In this document: piece by piece, positions 8,573 through 16,447 of the stretch | Position numbering within the stretch: position 1 is the stretch's first letter | Layout: every line of letters begins with the position of its first letter | Assembly: GCA_035317605.1 (NCBI GenBank) | Contig: DATHGT010000364.1 | Span: 4,284 to 68,283 of the forward strand | Length of the DNA: 64,000 bases | Source of the DNA: DATHGT01 sp035317605 | Lineage (GTDB): Bacteria > Methylomirabilota > Methylomirabilia > Rokubacteriales > CSP1-6 | Direction of reading: 5' to 3' | Notes under the pieces: generated by a model | The model's input: the letters and a program-made list of their open reading frames with translations, nothing else | Told to the model about the DNA's origin: nothing | Databases searched by the model: none | Program-made: the position numbers and the translations under genes

Positions 8573-8869
8573 TCAGCCGCCGGCCATCGCGCCGACGACG
8601 AGCAGTGGCTCCTTGCCCGTCGCCACGTCGTCGGGGAGCGGAGAGTCGGGGGATTCGTGGGAAAGATCCTGCTCGCAGGCGAAGAGTCTGAGGAACGCGC
8701 GGCGTTGGTGAGTCCGCTGGTCGCGGATGGTCCCGCTCAACATCGGATAGCGCGCCTCGAGGGCGTCGAGGACCGCGCGCTGGGTGACCGGCCCGGACAC
8801 GTCGAGCTTCACTTCACCGTTGACGCGGGCGAGCGTCCTCAGGTGGGCCGGCAACACCACGCGGATCAT
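8573..8869 (-). CDS. MoaD/ThiS-like small ubiquitin-fold protein with C-terminal Gly-Gly
   Basis: A 98-residue protein starting MIRVVLPAHLRTLARVNGEVKLDV and ending in AMAGG. The length, beta-grasp-like pattern (hydrophobic first strand, ALEARYPML helix) and C-terminal diglycine fit sulfur-carrier proteins of the MoaD/ThiS group, which are activated at that Gly-Gly by E1-like enzymes. Its ATG overlaps the stop of the upstream Asp-box propeller gene (ATGA), so the two are made together. No E1-like activating enzyme, moaE or thiG is present in the window. Whether it serves molybdopterin, thiamine or another pathway is unknown. Confidence 0.8.
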   Translation of the reverse strand: MIRVVLPAHLRTLARVNGEVKLDVSGPVTQRAVLDALEARYPMLSGTIRDQRTHQRRAFLRLFACEQDLSHESPDSPLPDDVATGKEPLLVVGAMAGG

Positions 8870-9981
8870 GGCAGCGTCTGGGCCTCGACGGAAACCACGG
8901 CCGGGAGATGCTCGACGATGGGCGCCCAGCTGTCGCCGGCGTCGGCCGAGGCGTAGACCTGGCCGCCTGAGGTGCCGAAGTAGACGCCGCACGGATCGAG
9001 CGCGTCGACGGACATCGCGTCGCGCAGCACGTTCAGGTAGCAATGGTTCTGCGGGAGCCCGCGGGTGAGCGCTTCCCACTCGTTGCCGCCGGTGCGGCTG
9101 CGGTAGACGCGCAGCTTGCCGTCGGGCGGATAGTGCTCGGAGTCGCTCTTGATCGGCACCACGTAGATGGTCTCGGGCTCGTGGGCGTGCACGTCGATGG
9201 GGAATCCGAAGTCGCTCGGCAGATTGCCGCTGACCTCGCGCCACGACTCGCCGGCGTCGTCGCTGCGCATGACGTCCCAGTGCTTCTGCATGAACAACAC
9301 GTCCGGTCGGGAGCGGTGCATCGCGATGCGGTGCACGCAGTGGCCGACCTCGGCCGTGGGATTGGGAATCTGCTCGGACCGAAGCCCGCGGTTGATGGGC
9401 CGCCACGTCTTGCCGCTGTCGTCGCTGCGGAACGCGCCCGCCGCCGAGATCGCGATGAAGATCCGCTCGGGATGGCTCGGATCGAGCAGGATCGTGTGCA
9501 GGCACATGCCTCCCGCACCGGGCTGCCACAGGGACGCCGATCCGTGAGTGCGGAGCCCCGGCAGCTCCTGCCACGTCTGGGCGCCGTCGGTCGAGCGGAA
9601 CAACGCGGCGTCCTCGACGCCGGCGTAGACCGTATCCGGATCGGTCAGCGACGGCTCGAGATGCCACACGCGCGCGAACTCCCAGGGGTGCGGGGTGCCG
9701 TCGTACCACAGGTGCGTTCCGGTGGCGCCCTCGTAGGCGAACTTGTTCCCCGCCGCCTCCCACGTCTTGCCGCCGTCGTTCGAGCGCTGGATGATCTGCC
9801 CGAACCAGCTGCTGGACTGCGACGCGTACAGCCGATTCGGGTCGGCGGGCGAGGCCTTGAGGTGATACATCTCCCAACCGCCGAAGTGCGGGCCGCTCAC
9901 GTCCCAGCGCTTGCGGGTGCCGTCGGACGTGAGAACGAACGCGCCCTTGCGCGTGCCGACGAGGATCCGTACTCCGCTCAT
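8866..9981 (-). CDS. BNR/Asp-box repeat beta-propeller protein
   Basis: A 371-residue protein with no clear signal peptide, built of repeated Asp-box motifs (S-x-D-x-G-x-T-W): RSNDGGKTWE, RSTDGAQTWQ, RSDDSGKTWR, RSDDAGESWR, SRTGGNEWE and SADAGDSWA. These mark a sialidase-like or VPS10-like propeller, and the repeats alone do not show an enzymatic activity. A GGGAGGAG ribosome site precedes the ATG. The gene overlaps the MoaD-like gene by four bases. The pairing suggests the propeller works with a sulfur-carrier-type protein, but the task is unknown. Confidence 0.8.
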   Translation of the reverse strand: MSGVRILVGTRKGAFVLTSDGTRKRWDVSGPHFGGWEMYHLKASPADPNRLYASQSSSWFGQIIQRSNDGGKTWEAAGNKFAYEGATGTHLWYDGTPHPWEFARVWHLEPSLTDPDTVYAGVEDAALFRSTDGAQTWQELPGLRTHGSASLWQPGAGGMCLHTILLDPSHPERIFIAISAAGAFRSDDSGKTWRPINRGLRSEQIPNPTAEVGHCVHRIAMHRSRPDVLFMQKHWDVMRSDDAGESWREVSGNLPSDFGFPIDVHAHEPETIYVVPIKSDSEHYPPDGKLRVYRSRTGGNEWEALTRGLPQNHCYLNVLRDAMSVDALDPCGVYFGTSGGQVYASADAGDSWAPIVEHLPAVVSVEAQTLP

Positions 9982-10023
9982 TGCTGACTCCTCCCTGAGC
10001 TCAGGTTACTCTCGGCCGCCAGG

Positions 10024-11247
10024 TCAGCCGGCGACGCCAGGCGCGAGCACCGCCGGGCCGGCCACGCGCCGGGGAGGACGGAAGGTGAGCGCGATGGCCA
10101 CCGCGCCCAGACCGATGCCGAACGAGGCGACGAACAGCCAGCCGTAGCCGCCGAGCGCGTCGTAGAGCCATCCCCCCGCGACGGGGCCGAGCGCCATACC
10201 CAGCGTGGCGACCGTCGAGACCGCACCGAAGACCGAGCCCATGATCCGCTCGCCGAAATACTCGCGCACCACGACCGCGTAGAGCGGCATCACGCCGCCA
10301 TAGGCGAAGCCGAACACCGCCGCCACCGCGTAGAAGCCCCCGAGCTGGCTGGTGACGAGATAGAGGCTGATGGCGACGGCCTGTAGCGCGAGACCGGCCA
10401 CCAGCGTCTGCTTGGCCCCCACGCGATCGGCCACGAGGCCGCACACGATCTTGCCGGCGAACGACGCCGCGCCGGCCACGCTGAGCACGGTGGCCGCGGC
10501 CATCGCGGCCACGCCGTGATCGATGGCATTGGCGACCATGTGGAAGATGGGCCCGGAGTGCGCGGCGCAACACGCGAAGTGGGTGAGCGCGATGGCCGCG
10601 AACTGCGGCGTGCGCAGGGCCTGCGCCACGGACAAGCCGGCCGCGCCCGCGGTGTCCGCGGCGGATCCGCTCCCGAGGGCGCGCGGGGGCGGGTTGCGAA
10701 CCAGAAACGCCAAAGGAACGATCACCAGCCAGACGAGGTCGCCGATCAGCAGCATGGCGGTCCGCCAGTCGTAGGCGCTGATGAGAAAGCGCGAGAGCGG
10801 CGCCATGAACGCCGAGCCGAAGCTCAGCCCGGCGGAGACGAGGGCGACCGCGAGCGTTCGATTGCGGGAAAACCACCGTGTCGTCGTCGCGGTGATGGGC
10901 GCGTACAGGCTGCCCGCGGCCAGGCCGACGAGCACGCCGAACAGGATCTGGAACCATCCGAGCGTGGACGCCCGGCTCGCGGTCACGAGACCTGTCCCGA
11001 GCAGGAGACCGCCCGCGAGGACGACCACGCGCGTACCGAATCGGTCGGAGAGCATGCCCCACACGAAGGCGCCCGCGCTCATCGACAGGAAGTTGAGCAG
11101 CGCCGCGGTCGCGATGCCGGTCCGCGACCAGCCCATGGCCTCGGACATCGGCTGCAGGAAGACGCTCAGCGACATCATCGAGCCAAACCCGACGCACGTC
11201 ACCGCGATGCCGACGGCCACCACGACCCAGCCGTAGAAGATGGTCAT
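10024..11247 (-). CDS. Major facilitator superfamily transporter
   Basis: A 407-residue inner-membrane transporter with twelve predicted helices in two halves. The loop between helices 2 and 3 carries the MFS signature GMLSDRFGTR, and the equivalent second-half loop reads GLVADRVGAK. The overall pattern resembles monocarboxylate or oxalate/formate-type MFS antiporters. The start ATG at 11247 overlaps the stop of the DoxX-like gene (ATGA), so both share a transcript. Substrate is not evident; organic acids are plausible given the nearby aromatic catabolic genes, but this is only inference. Confidence 0.87.
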   Translation of the reverse strand: MTIFYGWVVVAVGIAVTCVGFGSMMSLSVFLQPMSEAMGWSRTGIATAALLNFLSMSAGAFVWGMLSDRFGTRVVVLAGGLLLGTGLVTASRASTLGWFQILFGVLVGLAAGSLYAPITATTTRWFSRNRTLAVALVSAGLSFGSAFMAPLSRFLISAYDWRTAMLLIGDLVWLVIVPLAFLVRNPPPRALGSGSAADTAGAAGLSVAQALRTPQFAAIALTHFACCAAHSGPIFHMVANAIDHGVAAMAAATVLSVAGAASFAGKIVCGLVADRVGAKQTLVAGLALQAVAISLYLVTSQLGGFYAVAAVFGFAYGGVMPLYAVVVREYFGERIMGSVFGAVSTVATLGMALGPVAGGWLYDALGGYGWLFVASFGIGLGAVAIALTFRPPRRVAGPAVLAPGVAG

Positions 11248-11621
11248 CGCGCGGCCTTCGAGGGAATCGGCGCCAGCCGCCAGCGACCGTACGCGATGAA
11301 GGCCGCGAGCAGCCCGATGACCAGCGAGAGCACCGCCGCGCCGGGCATGCCGCCGACCAGGGTGACCGCGATCGCTCCGATCATGATGAGCACGAGCCCG
11401 AGGGCGGCCAGCGGGGTCAGCCAGGGCTGGATCCGCAAGAGGCCGGGCAGAATCAAGCCGAGCGCGCCGAGCACCTCGCACACGCCGATGAATCGCGTGA
11501 ACCAGCCGGGCAGCGCGACCGGACCCGTCAGCTTGTCGAGCGGCAGGATCAGCTTCATGCCGCCGGCGAAGAGAAACAACAGCGCCAGCAACACCTGAAC
11601 GATCCACAGCGCGATGTGCAT
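11244..11621 (-). CDS. DoxX-like four-helix membrane protein
   Basis: A 125-residue protein with four hydrophobic helices and the DoxX-family pattern of an N-terminal LLFLFAGGMKL followed by FTRFIGVCEVLGALGLILPGL. DoxX-like proteins are small inner-membrane proteins, some linked to thiosulfate:quinone oxidoreduction and others of unknown role. A strong AGGAGAGGG ribosome site lies just upstream. It precedes and overlaps the MFS gene. The sox genes nearby make a sulfur link tempting but unproven. Confidence 0.82.
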   Translation of the reverse strand: MHIALWIVQVLLALLFLFAGGMKLILPLDKLTGPVALPGWFTRFIGVCEVLGALGLILPGLLRIQPWLTPLAALGLVLIMIGAIAVTLVGGMPGAAVLSLVIGLLAAFIAYGRWRLAPIPSKAAR

Positions 11622-11719
11622 GAACGTCCCTCTCCTCTCGACGGCCGAGCCTCGACGCCGAGGTGTTCGATTATCGCGCGTCGATCAACCGGCGGTGGAG
11701 AGGGAACCTGCGGGACTGG

Positions 11720-12610
11720 TCATCCGAGCGGACGTACCTCGATCTGACCACCGCGCACGCGAACCTCGAAGCACGTTTGCGGGAACGTGGACGGACCTTC
11801 GAGCACGCGGCCGTCCTCGAGCGCGAACAACGATCCGTGCCAGGGACAACGGATCGCGTCACCTTCCACGCTTCCCTCGGTCAGCGGGCCGCCGAGATGG
11901 GCGCAGCTCTCCGCGAGCCCGTGGATCCGGTCACCGCGGCGGACGAGCACGATCGGAACGCTACGGGCCTCGACCCGACGCGGCGCGCCTTGCTGGAGTT
12001 CGGTCTCGGCGAGGACGGCGACGAAATCCGTCCACTCCGGGCGCGGCGCGTGATCGACGCCAATGCGCTTCTTGTAGACGAGTGTGCCGCCGAAGTAGGC
12101 GGCGCCCGTCGCGACGAGCAGCCCGACCGCGGAGACCGCGCGCCCGGCGTCGCGGGAGCCGGATCGACGGAGGACGAACGACGTCACGTAGAGCGCCAGC
12201 GCGGCCGTGTTGAGCATCGCGTGGCCGAGCCCGACCCGACGATCGCCGCCCGTCGTGTGATGCCAGTCGGTGAGACCGGTCACGGCCGCCCCGACCGCTC
12301 CGGCGATGCCGACCCCGATCGCCGCGTCGGCCGCGCGCGCCATGCCCTTGTCCCTGTCGCCCGCGGCGTCGAGGACCAGCGCGGTCGTCCACGCGCCGAG
12401 CGGGATGTCGGTGAGGGCGGGATGCAGAGGGTGGCCGAGCCATGTGCCGTGCAGGAAATCGCGCACGCGGCGACCGGCGTTGCCCCCGGCCTGGAACGCC
12501 GCCGCGACCGCCGACTGGAGCCGATCGCCGACCACGTCGAGCCAGTCCTGTCGCTCGATCGCCTCGACCGCGGCTTCACCGATCTGACGGATGTGCTTCG
12601 CGGGGATCAT
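11720..12610 (-). CDS. DUF2231 membrane domain fused to a Rieske [2Fe-2S] domain
   Basis: A 296-residue two-part protein. Residues ~45-180 form a DUF2231-like membrane region with four helices and histidine-rich segments (LGHPLHP, TDWHHTTGG). Residues ~190-296 form a soluble Rieske domain with CAHLGG (C236, H238) and CPWHGS (C255, H258), the four cluster ligands. Such fusions are thought to be membrane-linked electron-transfer proteins; DUF2231 may bind heme or quinone. A good AGGAGAG site precedes the ATG. It sits next to a dioxygenase alpha subunit that also uses a Rieske cluster, so it may supply electrons to it. That is inference. Confidence 0.85.
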   Translation of the reverse strand: MIPAKHIRQIGEAAVEAIERQDWLDVVGDRLQSAVAAAFQAGGNAGRRVRDFLHGTWLGHPLHPALTDIPLGAWTTALVLDAAGDRDKGMARAADAAIGVGIAGAVGAAVTGLTDWHHTTGGDRRVGLGHAMLNTAALALYVTSFVLRRSGSRDAGRAVSAVGLLVATGAAYFGGTLVYKKRIGVDHAPRPEWTDFVAVLAETELQQGAPRRVEARSVPIVLVRRGDRIHGLAESCAHLGGPLTEGSVEGDAIRCPWHGSLFALEDGRVLEGPSTFPQTCFEVRVRGGQIEVRPLG

Positions 12611-12695
12611 CGTTGCTCTCCTGGGCCGATCGGTCTGGCCATCGTCCAGGAGTGCAACACGGATACCGCCGACTACGACGCTCGGACCGACCTCT

Positions 12696-14009
12696 TCAGC
12701 GTCGCTCGTCGTCCATGCACGCGGCCCAGCGCTGATAGAAGCCGCGCTGGTTTTGCTCGGCGATCCTGTCCGTCAACACGCCGGGGCTGTCGTAGGTGCC
12801 GTACTCCTGGCCGAGGCCCATCTGGTAGTTGTAGGGATAGCGACGCGCGATCACACCCTTGCTGGCCATGGTGGCGTAGTTCCAGTTCTCCATGTCGTCC
12901 TGCTCGGTCATCCCCGCGGGGCCGGAGTAACGCAGGAAATAGCGGCGCAAAACGTCTTTCACTTCAGCGGGGGCGTCGGCGTCGACCAGGAACCAGCGCC
13001 AGGCTTCGGTCTTGAGCGCGCCGCGCGGATGCCAGACGGCGATCGAGCGCGGCTGCCGGGCCAGGTACGCCATGTTCGGGAACACGTTGCCGACGAGGCC
13101 GAGCAGCCGCGCGCCCTTCCCCAGGCGTCGCTTTCGCTCCTCGTCGCAATATCTGAAGTACTCCTCGACGATCGGCGTGTTCTGGTAGCTCGACGTGTAC
13201 GGCACGTCCTCGAGCTGGAGAAACGACGTCGCGCCGTGGCCCAGCTCGGGAAACGACGCGCCCAGCCGCTGGGCCGTCGCGCGCTCCGCGGTGTCACGGC
13301 GCTGACTGCCGCTGGGTCCGATCCCCACAAGGTCCACCGAGCGGTGGCTGATGTTGTGGTACGCGTCGCCCGCGAAGTTCTCGGCGGCGAACTTCCAGTT
13401 GCTGGGCATGATCCACTTCTGGACGCCGCCGAGCACCTCGGAGCCGCCCTCGCGCCCGTCGCGGGCGTCGAGCACGGTGTCGAGGTAGGTCTTCATGCCG
13501 CCGAGCGAGTCCAGGAACGATGGGGCCGAGGCGTCCCAGTTGGCCCAGATCGTCCCCTTGTAGTTCACCCACTGCGGCACCTCGACCAGTCCCCATTCCG
13601 TCTTGTCGAGCCCTTCCTTGTAGGATTCCTTGAACAGCGGCACGCCGACCAGGCGCCCGTCGGTGGCGTAGCTCCAGCCGTGGTAGGGACAGGTGAAGAC
13701 CACGGTGTTGCCCTCGTCGTACCGGCAGACCTTCATCCCGCGGTGACGGCAGGTGTTGAGGAACACGTGGACCTGCTGCCGCTGATCCCGCGTGAGGATG
13801 ACCGACTCCTCGCCCATGCAGGAGACGAAGTAATCGCCGGGGCGTGGGATCTGGCTCTCGTGGCCGACGAAGAGCCACGAGCGCGCGAAGATCCGCTCTT
13901 GCTCCTGGGCGTAGATCTCCTCGTTGACGAACAGCTCCCGGCTGACGACTCCGCGCTTCATGTCGACCAGCGTGCTCGCGTCCCATCTGCCGTTCGTGGC
14001 CATCGTCAT
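12696..14009 (-). CDS. Rieske non-heme iron ring-hydroxylating dioxygenase, alpha subunit
   Basis: A 437-residue catalytic subunit of an aromatic-ring dioxygenase. The Rieske domain has CRHRG (C87, H89) and CPYHGW (C107, H110). The catalytic domain has ENFAGDAYHNISH, giving likely bridging D215 and iron ligands H218 and H222. The start at 14009 is chosen for the GGAGG site five bases upstream; the reading frame is open further back to 14039. The closest beta subunit in the window lies at 15897-16442 on the same strand, separated by a decayed dioxygenase copy and an SDR. Ring substrate cannot be told from sequence; biphenyl- or benzene-like compounds are plausible from the adjacent dihydrodiol-type SDR. 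Confidence 0.9.
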   Translation of the reverse strand: MTMATNGRWDASTLVDMKRGVVSRELFVNEEIYAQEQERIFARSWLFVGHESQIPRPGDYFVSCMGEESVILTRDQRQQVHVFLNTCRHRGMKVCRYDEGNTVVFTCPYHGWSYATDGRLVGVPLFKESYKEGLDKTEWGLVEVPQWVNYKGTIWANWDASAPSFLDSLGGMKTYLDTVLDARDGREGGSEVLGGVQKWIMPSNWKFAAENFAGDAYHNISHRSVDLVGIGPSGSQRRDTAERATAQRLGASFPELGHGATSFLQLEDVPYTSSYQNTPIVEEYFRYCDEERKRRLGKGARLLGLVGNVFPNMAYLARQPRSIAVWHPRGALKTEAWRWFLVDADAPAEVKDVLRRYFLRYSGPAGMTEQDDMENWNYATMASKGVIARRYPYNYQMGLGQEYGTYDSPGVLTDRIAEQNQRGFYQRWAACMDDERR

Positions 14010-14037
14010 GGTCCTCCGCGTCATTTCGAGGGGTGCC

Positions 14038-14100
14038 ACGGCTTTGCCGGAGCGCTCCGAGCGTCCGGGGGGCTTGGGGGACCCGTGGCTAGGCTCCCCA
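14038..14100. repeat. GC-rich dispersed repeat, copy 2
   Basis: This contains ACGGCTTTGCCGG, GCGCTCCGAGCGT and G-runs shared with 987-1043 in the same orientation. It fills most of the space between the dioxygenase alpha gene start (14009) and the end of the decayed dioxygenase copy (14106). Confidence 0.5.
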
Positions 14101-14105
14101 TCCCA

Positions 14106-14603
14106 TCAAAAGAAAATGCTGACGTTCTTCGCCAGCAGCACGTTTTGTCGAGGATGATCGTGCGGCGGGCGATCTTCCACGCGCCGGCCGACGCGGGTGC
14201 ACTCCTGCCAGTTGTCCATGTCGTCCTGCTCGAACGTGCCCGACGGGCTGAACCCGCGGACCCCGGCCAGCCGCGTCACTTCCTTGACCTCGGTAGTACG
14301 CCTCCTTGTGATAGGGCACGCCGACCAGCCGGCCGTCGTTGCGATAGGTCCACCCGTGGTAGCTGCACGTGAAGCTGGCGGCGTTGCCGACGTCCGCGCG
14401 GCACAGCCGGTTGCCGCGATGACGGCAGACGTTGAGAAAGGCGCGAACCTTTCCCGCGGTGTCCCGCTTTCGTGACACAGGAACAGCCAGCAGCGCGCGA
14501 AGATCCGTTCCAGCTCCCCCTCGTAGATCTGGGGCTCGACGAAGATCCGCCGACTCACCAGACCCTGCTCGCTGTCCACGAGGCTCTCGATATAAATCGT
14601 CAT
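14106..14603 (-). pseudogene. Decayed dioxygenase operon remnant (alpha N-terminus + alpha C-terminus + beta C-terminus)
   Basis: Leftward from ATG 14603 the sequence encodes an intact-looking alpha-subunit start (SLVDSEQGLVSRRIF, ERIFARCWLF, CHES). About 22 residues are then missing and the frame shifts. The Rieske segment (NVCRHRGNRLC, FTCSYHGWTY, RLVGVPYHKEAYY) continues in another frame. Nearly the whole catalytic domain is then lost, and the text resumes with an alpha C-terminal piece (TFEQDDMDNW). A further junction leads to a beta-subunit ending (GAWKIARRTIILD) comparable with GGWKISRRKIILD of the intact beta gene at 15897. At least three deletions and two frame changes make it non-functional. 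Confidence 0.85.
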
Positions 14604-14605
14604 GA

Positions 14606-15406
14606 TCACCTCGTCAGGCGTGAACGGCGGAGGCCGGCTCCGGCGTCCACGACGATGATCTCGCCCGTGATCGCTCTCGCGCTCGTGCGCGAGGCCAGCA
14701 GGACGTAGGCGCCGGTCAGATCGCTGGGCTGCAGGAGCAGCTCCAGCGGATTGCCCGCGCGCAGCCGCTCTTCGACGTCGGGAGCGCTCCAGTGGGTGCG
14801 CTGATCCTGGCCGAGGGCGGCGAGCCCACGCAGATCCGTGATCGTCCCGCCCGGCGCCACGCCGTTGACACGAACGCGCGGCCCCAGTTCCACCGCAAGC
14901 TGCCGGATCAAGCCGACCACGGCATGCTTCGACGCCGTGTAGATGGCGCCGCCTCCGCCGGAGTTGAAGCCGGCCACCGACGCCGTGAAGATGACGCAGC
15001 CTTCCGCCTTCGCCAGCTCGGGCAACGCGGCCTTGGCGCCGAGCAGGTAACCCTTGACGTTGACCGCGAACATCTCGTCGAAGGCCTCGGCCAGTCGCTC
15101 CTCCGGGAAGTCGGCGAAGGACCGGAAGTTGTCGAACACTCCGGCGTTGCCGACGAAGACATCCAGACGACCGAAGGCCCGGACGGTCTCGGCGACGGCG
15201 CGGGCGTTGTCTTCTCGCCGCGTCACGTCGCCCGAAACCGCCACCACCGCGTCGCCGAAATCGGCCCGGAGCTGGGCCGCCCGTTCGGGCACCCGATCCA
15301 GCACTCCGACGCGGGCGCCCTCTTCGATGAACCTCGTCACGATGGCCCGGCCGATGCCCGACCCGCCACCGGTGACCAGCGCCACGTTGCCGTCGAGCCA
15401 ACCCAT
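14606..15406 (-). CDS. SDR oxidoreductase, cis-dihydrodiol dehydrogenase type
   Basis: A 266-residue classical short-chain dehydrogenase. It has the cofactor motif TGGGSGIG (12-19), an acidic residue after the second strand (VGVLDR, favouring NAD), NAG (87-89), and catalytic S143, Y156 and K160 (YTASK). The opening GNVALVTGGGSGIGRA and the long 100-120 insert before MFAVNVKGYLLGAKAALPEL resemble BphB-type dehydrogenases, which oxidize the cis-dihydrodiol made by ring dioxygenases to a catechol. Its place between dioxygenase subunits supports that role. It lies 2 bases upstream of the decayed alpha copy, so it was once part of that operon. Confidence 0.85.
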   Translation of the reverse strand: MGWLDGNVALVTGGGSGIGRAIVTRFIEEGARVGVLDRVPERAAQLRADFGDAVVAVSGDVTRREDNARAVAETVRAFGRLDVFVGNAGVFDNFRSFADFPEERLAEAFDEMFAVNVKGYLLGAKAALPELAKAEGCVIFTASVAGFNSGGGGAIYTASKHAVVGLIRQLAVELGPRVRVNGVAPGGTITDLRGLAALGQDQRTHWSAPDVEERLRAGNPLELLLQPSDLTGAYVLLASRTSARAITGEIIVVDAGAGLRRSRLTR

Positions 15407-15409
15407 CGT

Positions 15410-15616
15410 TCAGGACCTCACCCACCGACATTCGGGCCAGTGACCGTGCGCTCCCTCGTCCGGACAGGTGCAGCGACCGTCCGCGCGCTTTCGATATCCG
15501 AGCGATTCGAGAAGGCCGAAGAACCCATGGTCGAAGGAGTCGCCGGCGTCGATCGAATCGACGCCGCACTGAAAGGCTTGCCGCAGCTCCTCGCGAGTCG
15601 GGGTCGACGCGTCCAT
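15410..15616 (-). CDS. Small hypothetical protein with Cys/His cluster
   Basis: A 68-residue protein I do not recognise. It is in line with the operon, ending 3 bases before the SDR start. Its C-terminal half has CTCPDEGAHGHWPEC, a spacing of cysteines and histidines that could bind a metal such as zinc. The N-terminal half is acidic and likely helical. Codon use and position between dioxygenase genes suggest a real gene. A role in metal or cluster handling for the dioxygenase would be speculation. Confidence 0.55.
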   Translation of the reverse strand: MDASTPTREELRQAFQCGVDSIDAGDSFDHGFFGLLESLGYRKRADGRCTCPDEGAHGHWPECRWVRS

Positions 15617-15638
15617 GGGCTCCGTGCACGCGACGGCG

Positions 15639-15836
15639 CTAGGGCGCCCCGCTGATCTCCACGACGTCCTGGGCGAAGATCATCTCCTCGGTCCCCACCC
15701 GCGAGGCGTCGGGTGGCGAGGAGAGATACCGCGCGAACACCCAGATGCCGTCCTTCGGGTTCGTCACCACCTCCACGGTGGAGCCGTCGGCCAGCACCAC
15801 TCGCGTCCCCGGCTCCAGCAGTCGCACGTTGATCAT
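15639..15836 (-). CDS. Small hypothetical beta-rich protein
   Basis: A 65-residue protein that I cannot assign. The pattern NVRLLEPGTRVVLADGSTVEVVTNPKDGIWVFARYL suggests a small beta-barrel of KOW/SH3-like type. It lies between the beta subunit and the preceding small gene, all on the minus strand. It is probably co-transcribed with the aromatic catabolic genes. Confidence 0.5.
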   Translation of the reverse strand: MINVRLLEPGTRVVLADGSTVEVVTNPKDGIWVFARYLSSPPDASRVGTEEMIFAQDVVEISGAP

Positions 15837-15896
15837 GTCATGAAGGCCTCGAACCCCAGGGCCTGCTCGTCGCGATCGCCATGGCTACCCTCGGCG

Positions 15897-16442
15897 TCAG
15901 AAGAAAAAAGTCAGGTTCTTGGTCAGCAGCACGTTCTGATCGAGGATGATCTTCCTCCGGCTGATCTTCCAGCCTCCATCGACCCGACGGAGCGTGTCTT
16001 CGCGCTTGCCGACGAGAATGTCGGTCTCGGTTTCCACCCGGTTGCGATAGACGAGAAAGCGGCTCTTGACGGTGACGTGCGCGGGATCCAGCGTCGACGG
16101 CTCCGCGCTCAGGAGCTGGACGTTCGAGACCATGTGACAGAGACGGGACAGCGGCTCCTCGGCCCAGTGCACGCCGGTCAGGATCTGCTGCACGCGCCGG
16201 GTGAGCGTGTCCTTGCCCTCGTCGAACCAGTTGACGTCCTGGCCCTCGCGGGTGAACTCGCGCTCGAGCTCGCCGAGCTTGACGTTGCGGCGGATCGGCA
16301 TCCAGTAGCGGACGTCGTCGGCCAGCAGGTCCAGCCAGGCCTCGTAGCGCCGCTCGTCGAGCACCTCCGCCTCGTGATAGAGGAAGTTCGCCACGTCCCG
16401 CTCGAGGAGCAGCTGCGCCATCGCTTCACGCTGGTCGGCCAT
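15897..16442 (-). CDS. Ring-hydroxylating dioxygenase, beta (small) subunit
   Basis: A 181-residue protein of the NTF2-like small-subunit family. It has the usual patterns FLYHEAEVLDERRYEAWLDLL, DVRYWMPIRRN, and a C-terminal DGGWKISRRKIILDQNVLL ending in FFF. Small subunits help assemble the alpha3beta3 enzyme and have no cofactor. The intact alpha subunit at 12696-14009 is the likely partner. The decayed copy at 14106-14603 contains the end of a second, related beta subunit. The start ATG lies 5 bases from the stop of the upstream dehydrogenase gene. Confidence 0.9.
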   Translation of the reverse strand: MADQREAMAQLLLERDVANFLYHEAEVLDERRYEAWLDLLADDVRYWMPIRRNVKLGELEREFTREGQDVNWFDEGKDTLTRRVQQILTGVHWAEEPLSRLCHMVSNVQLLSAEPSTLDPAHVTVKSRFLVYRNRVETETDILVGKREDTLRRVDGGWKISRRKIILDQNVLLTKNLTFFF

Positions 16443-16447
16443 CGTCG

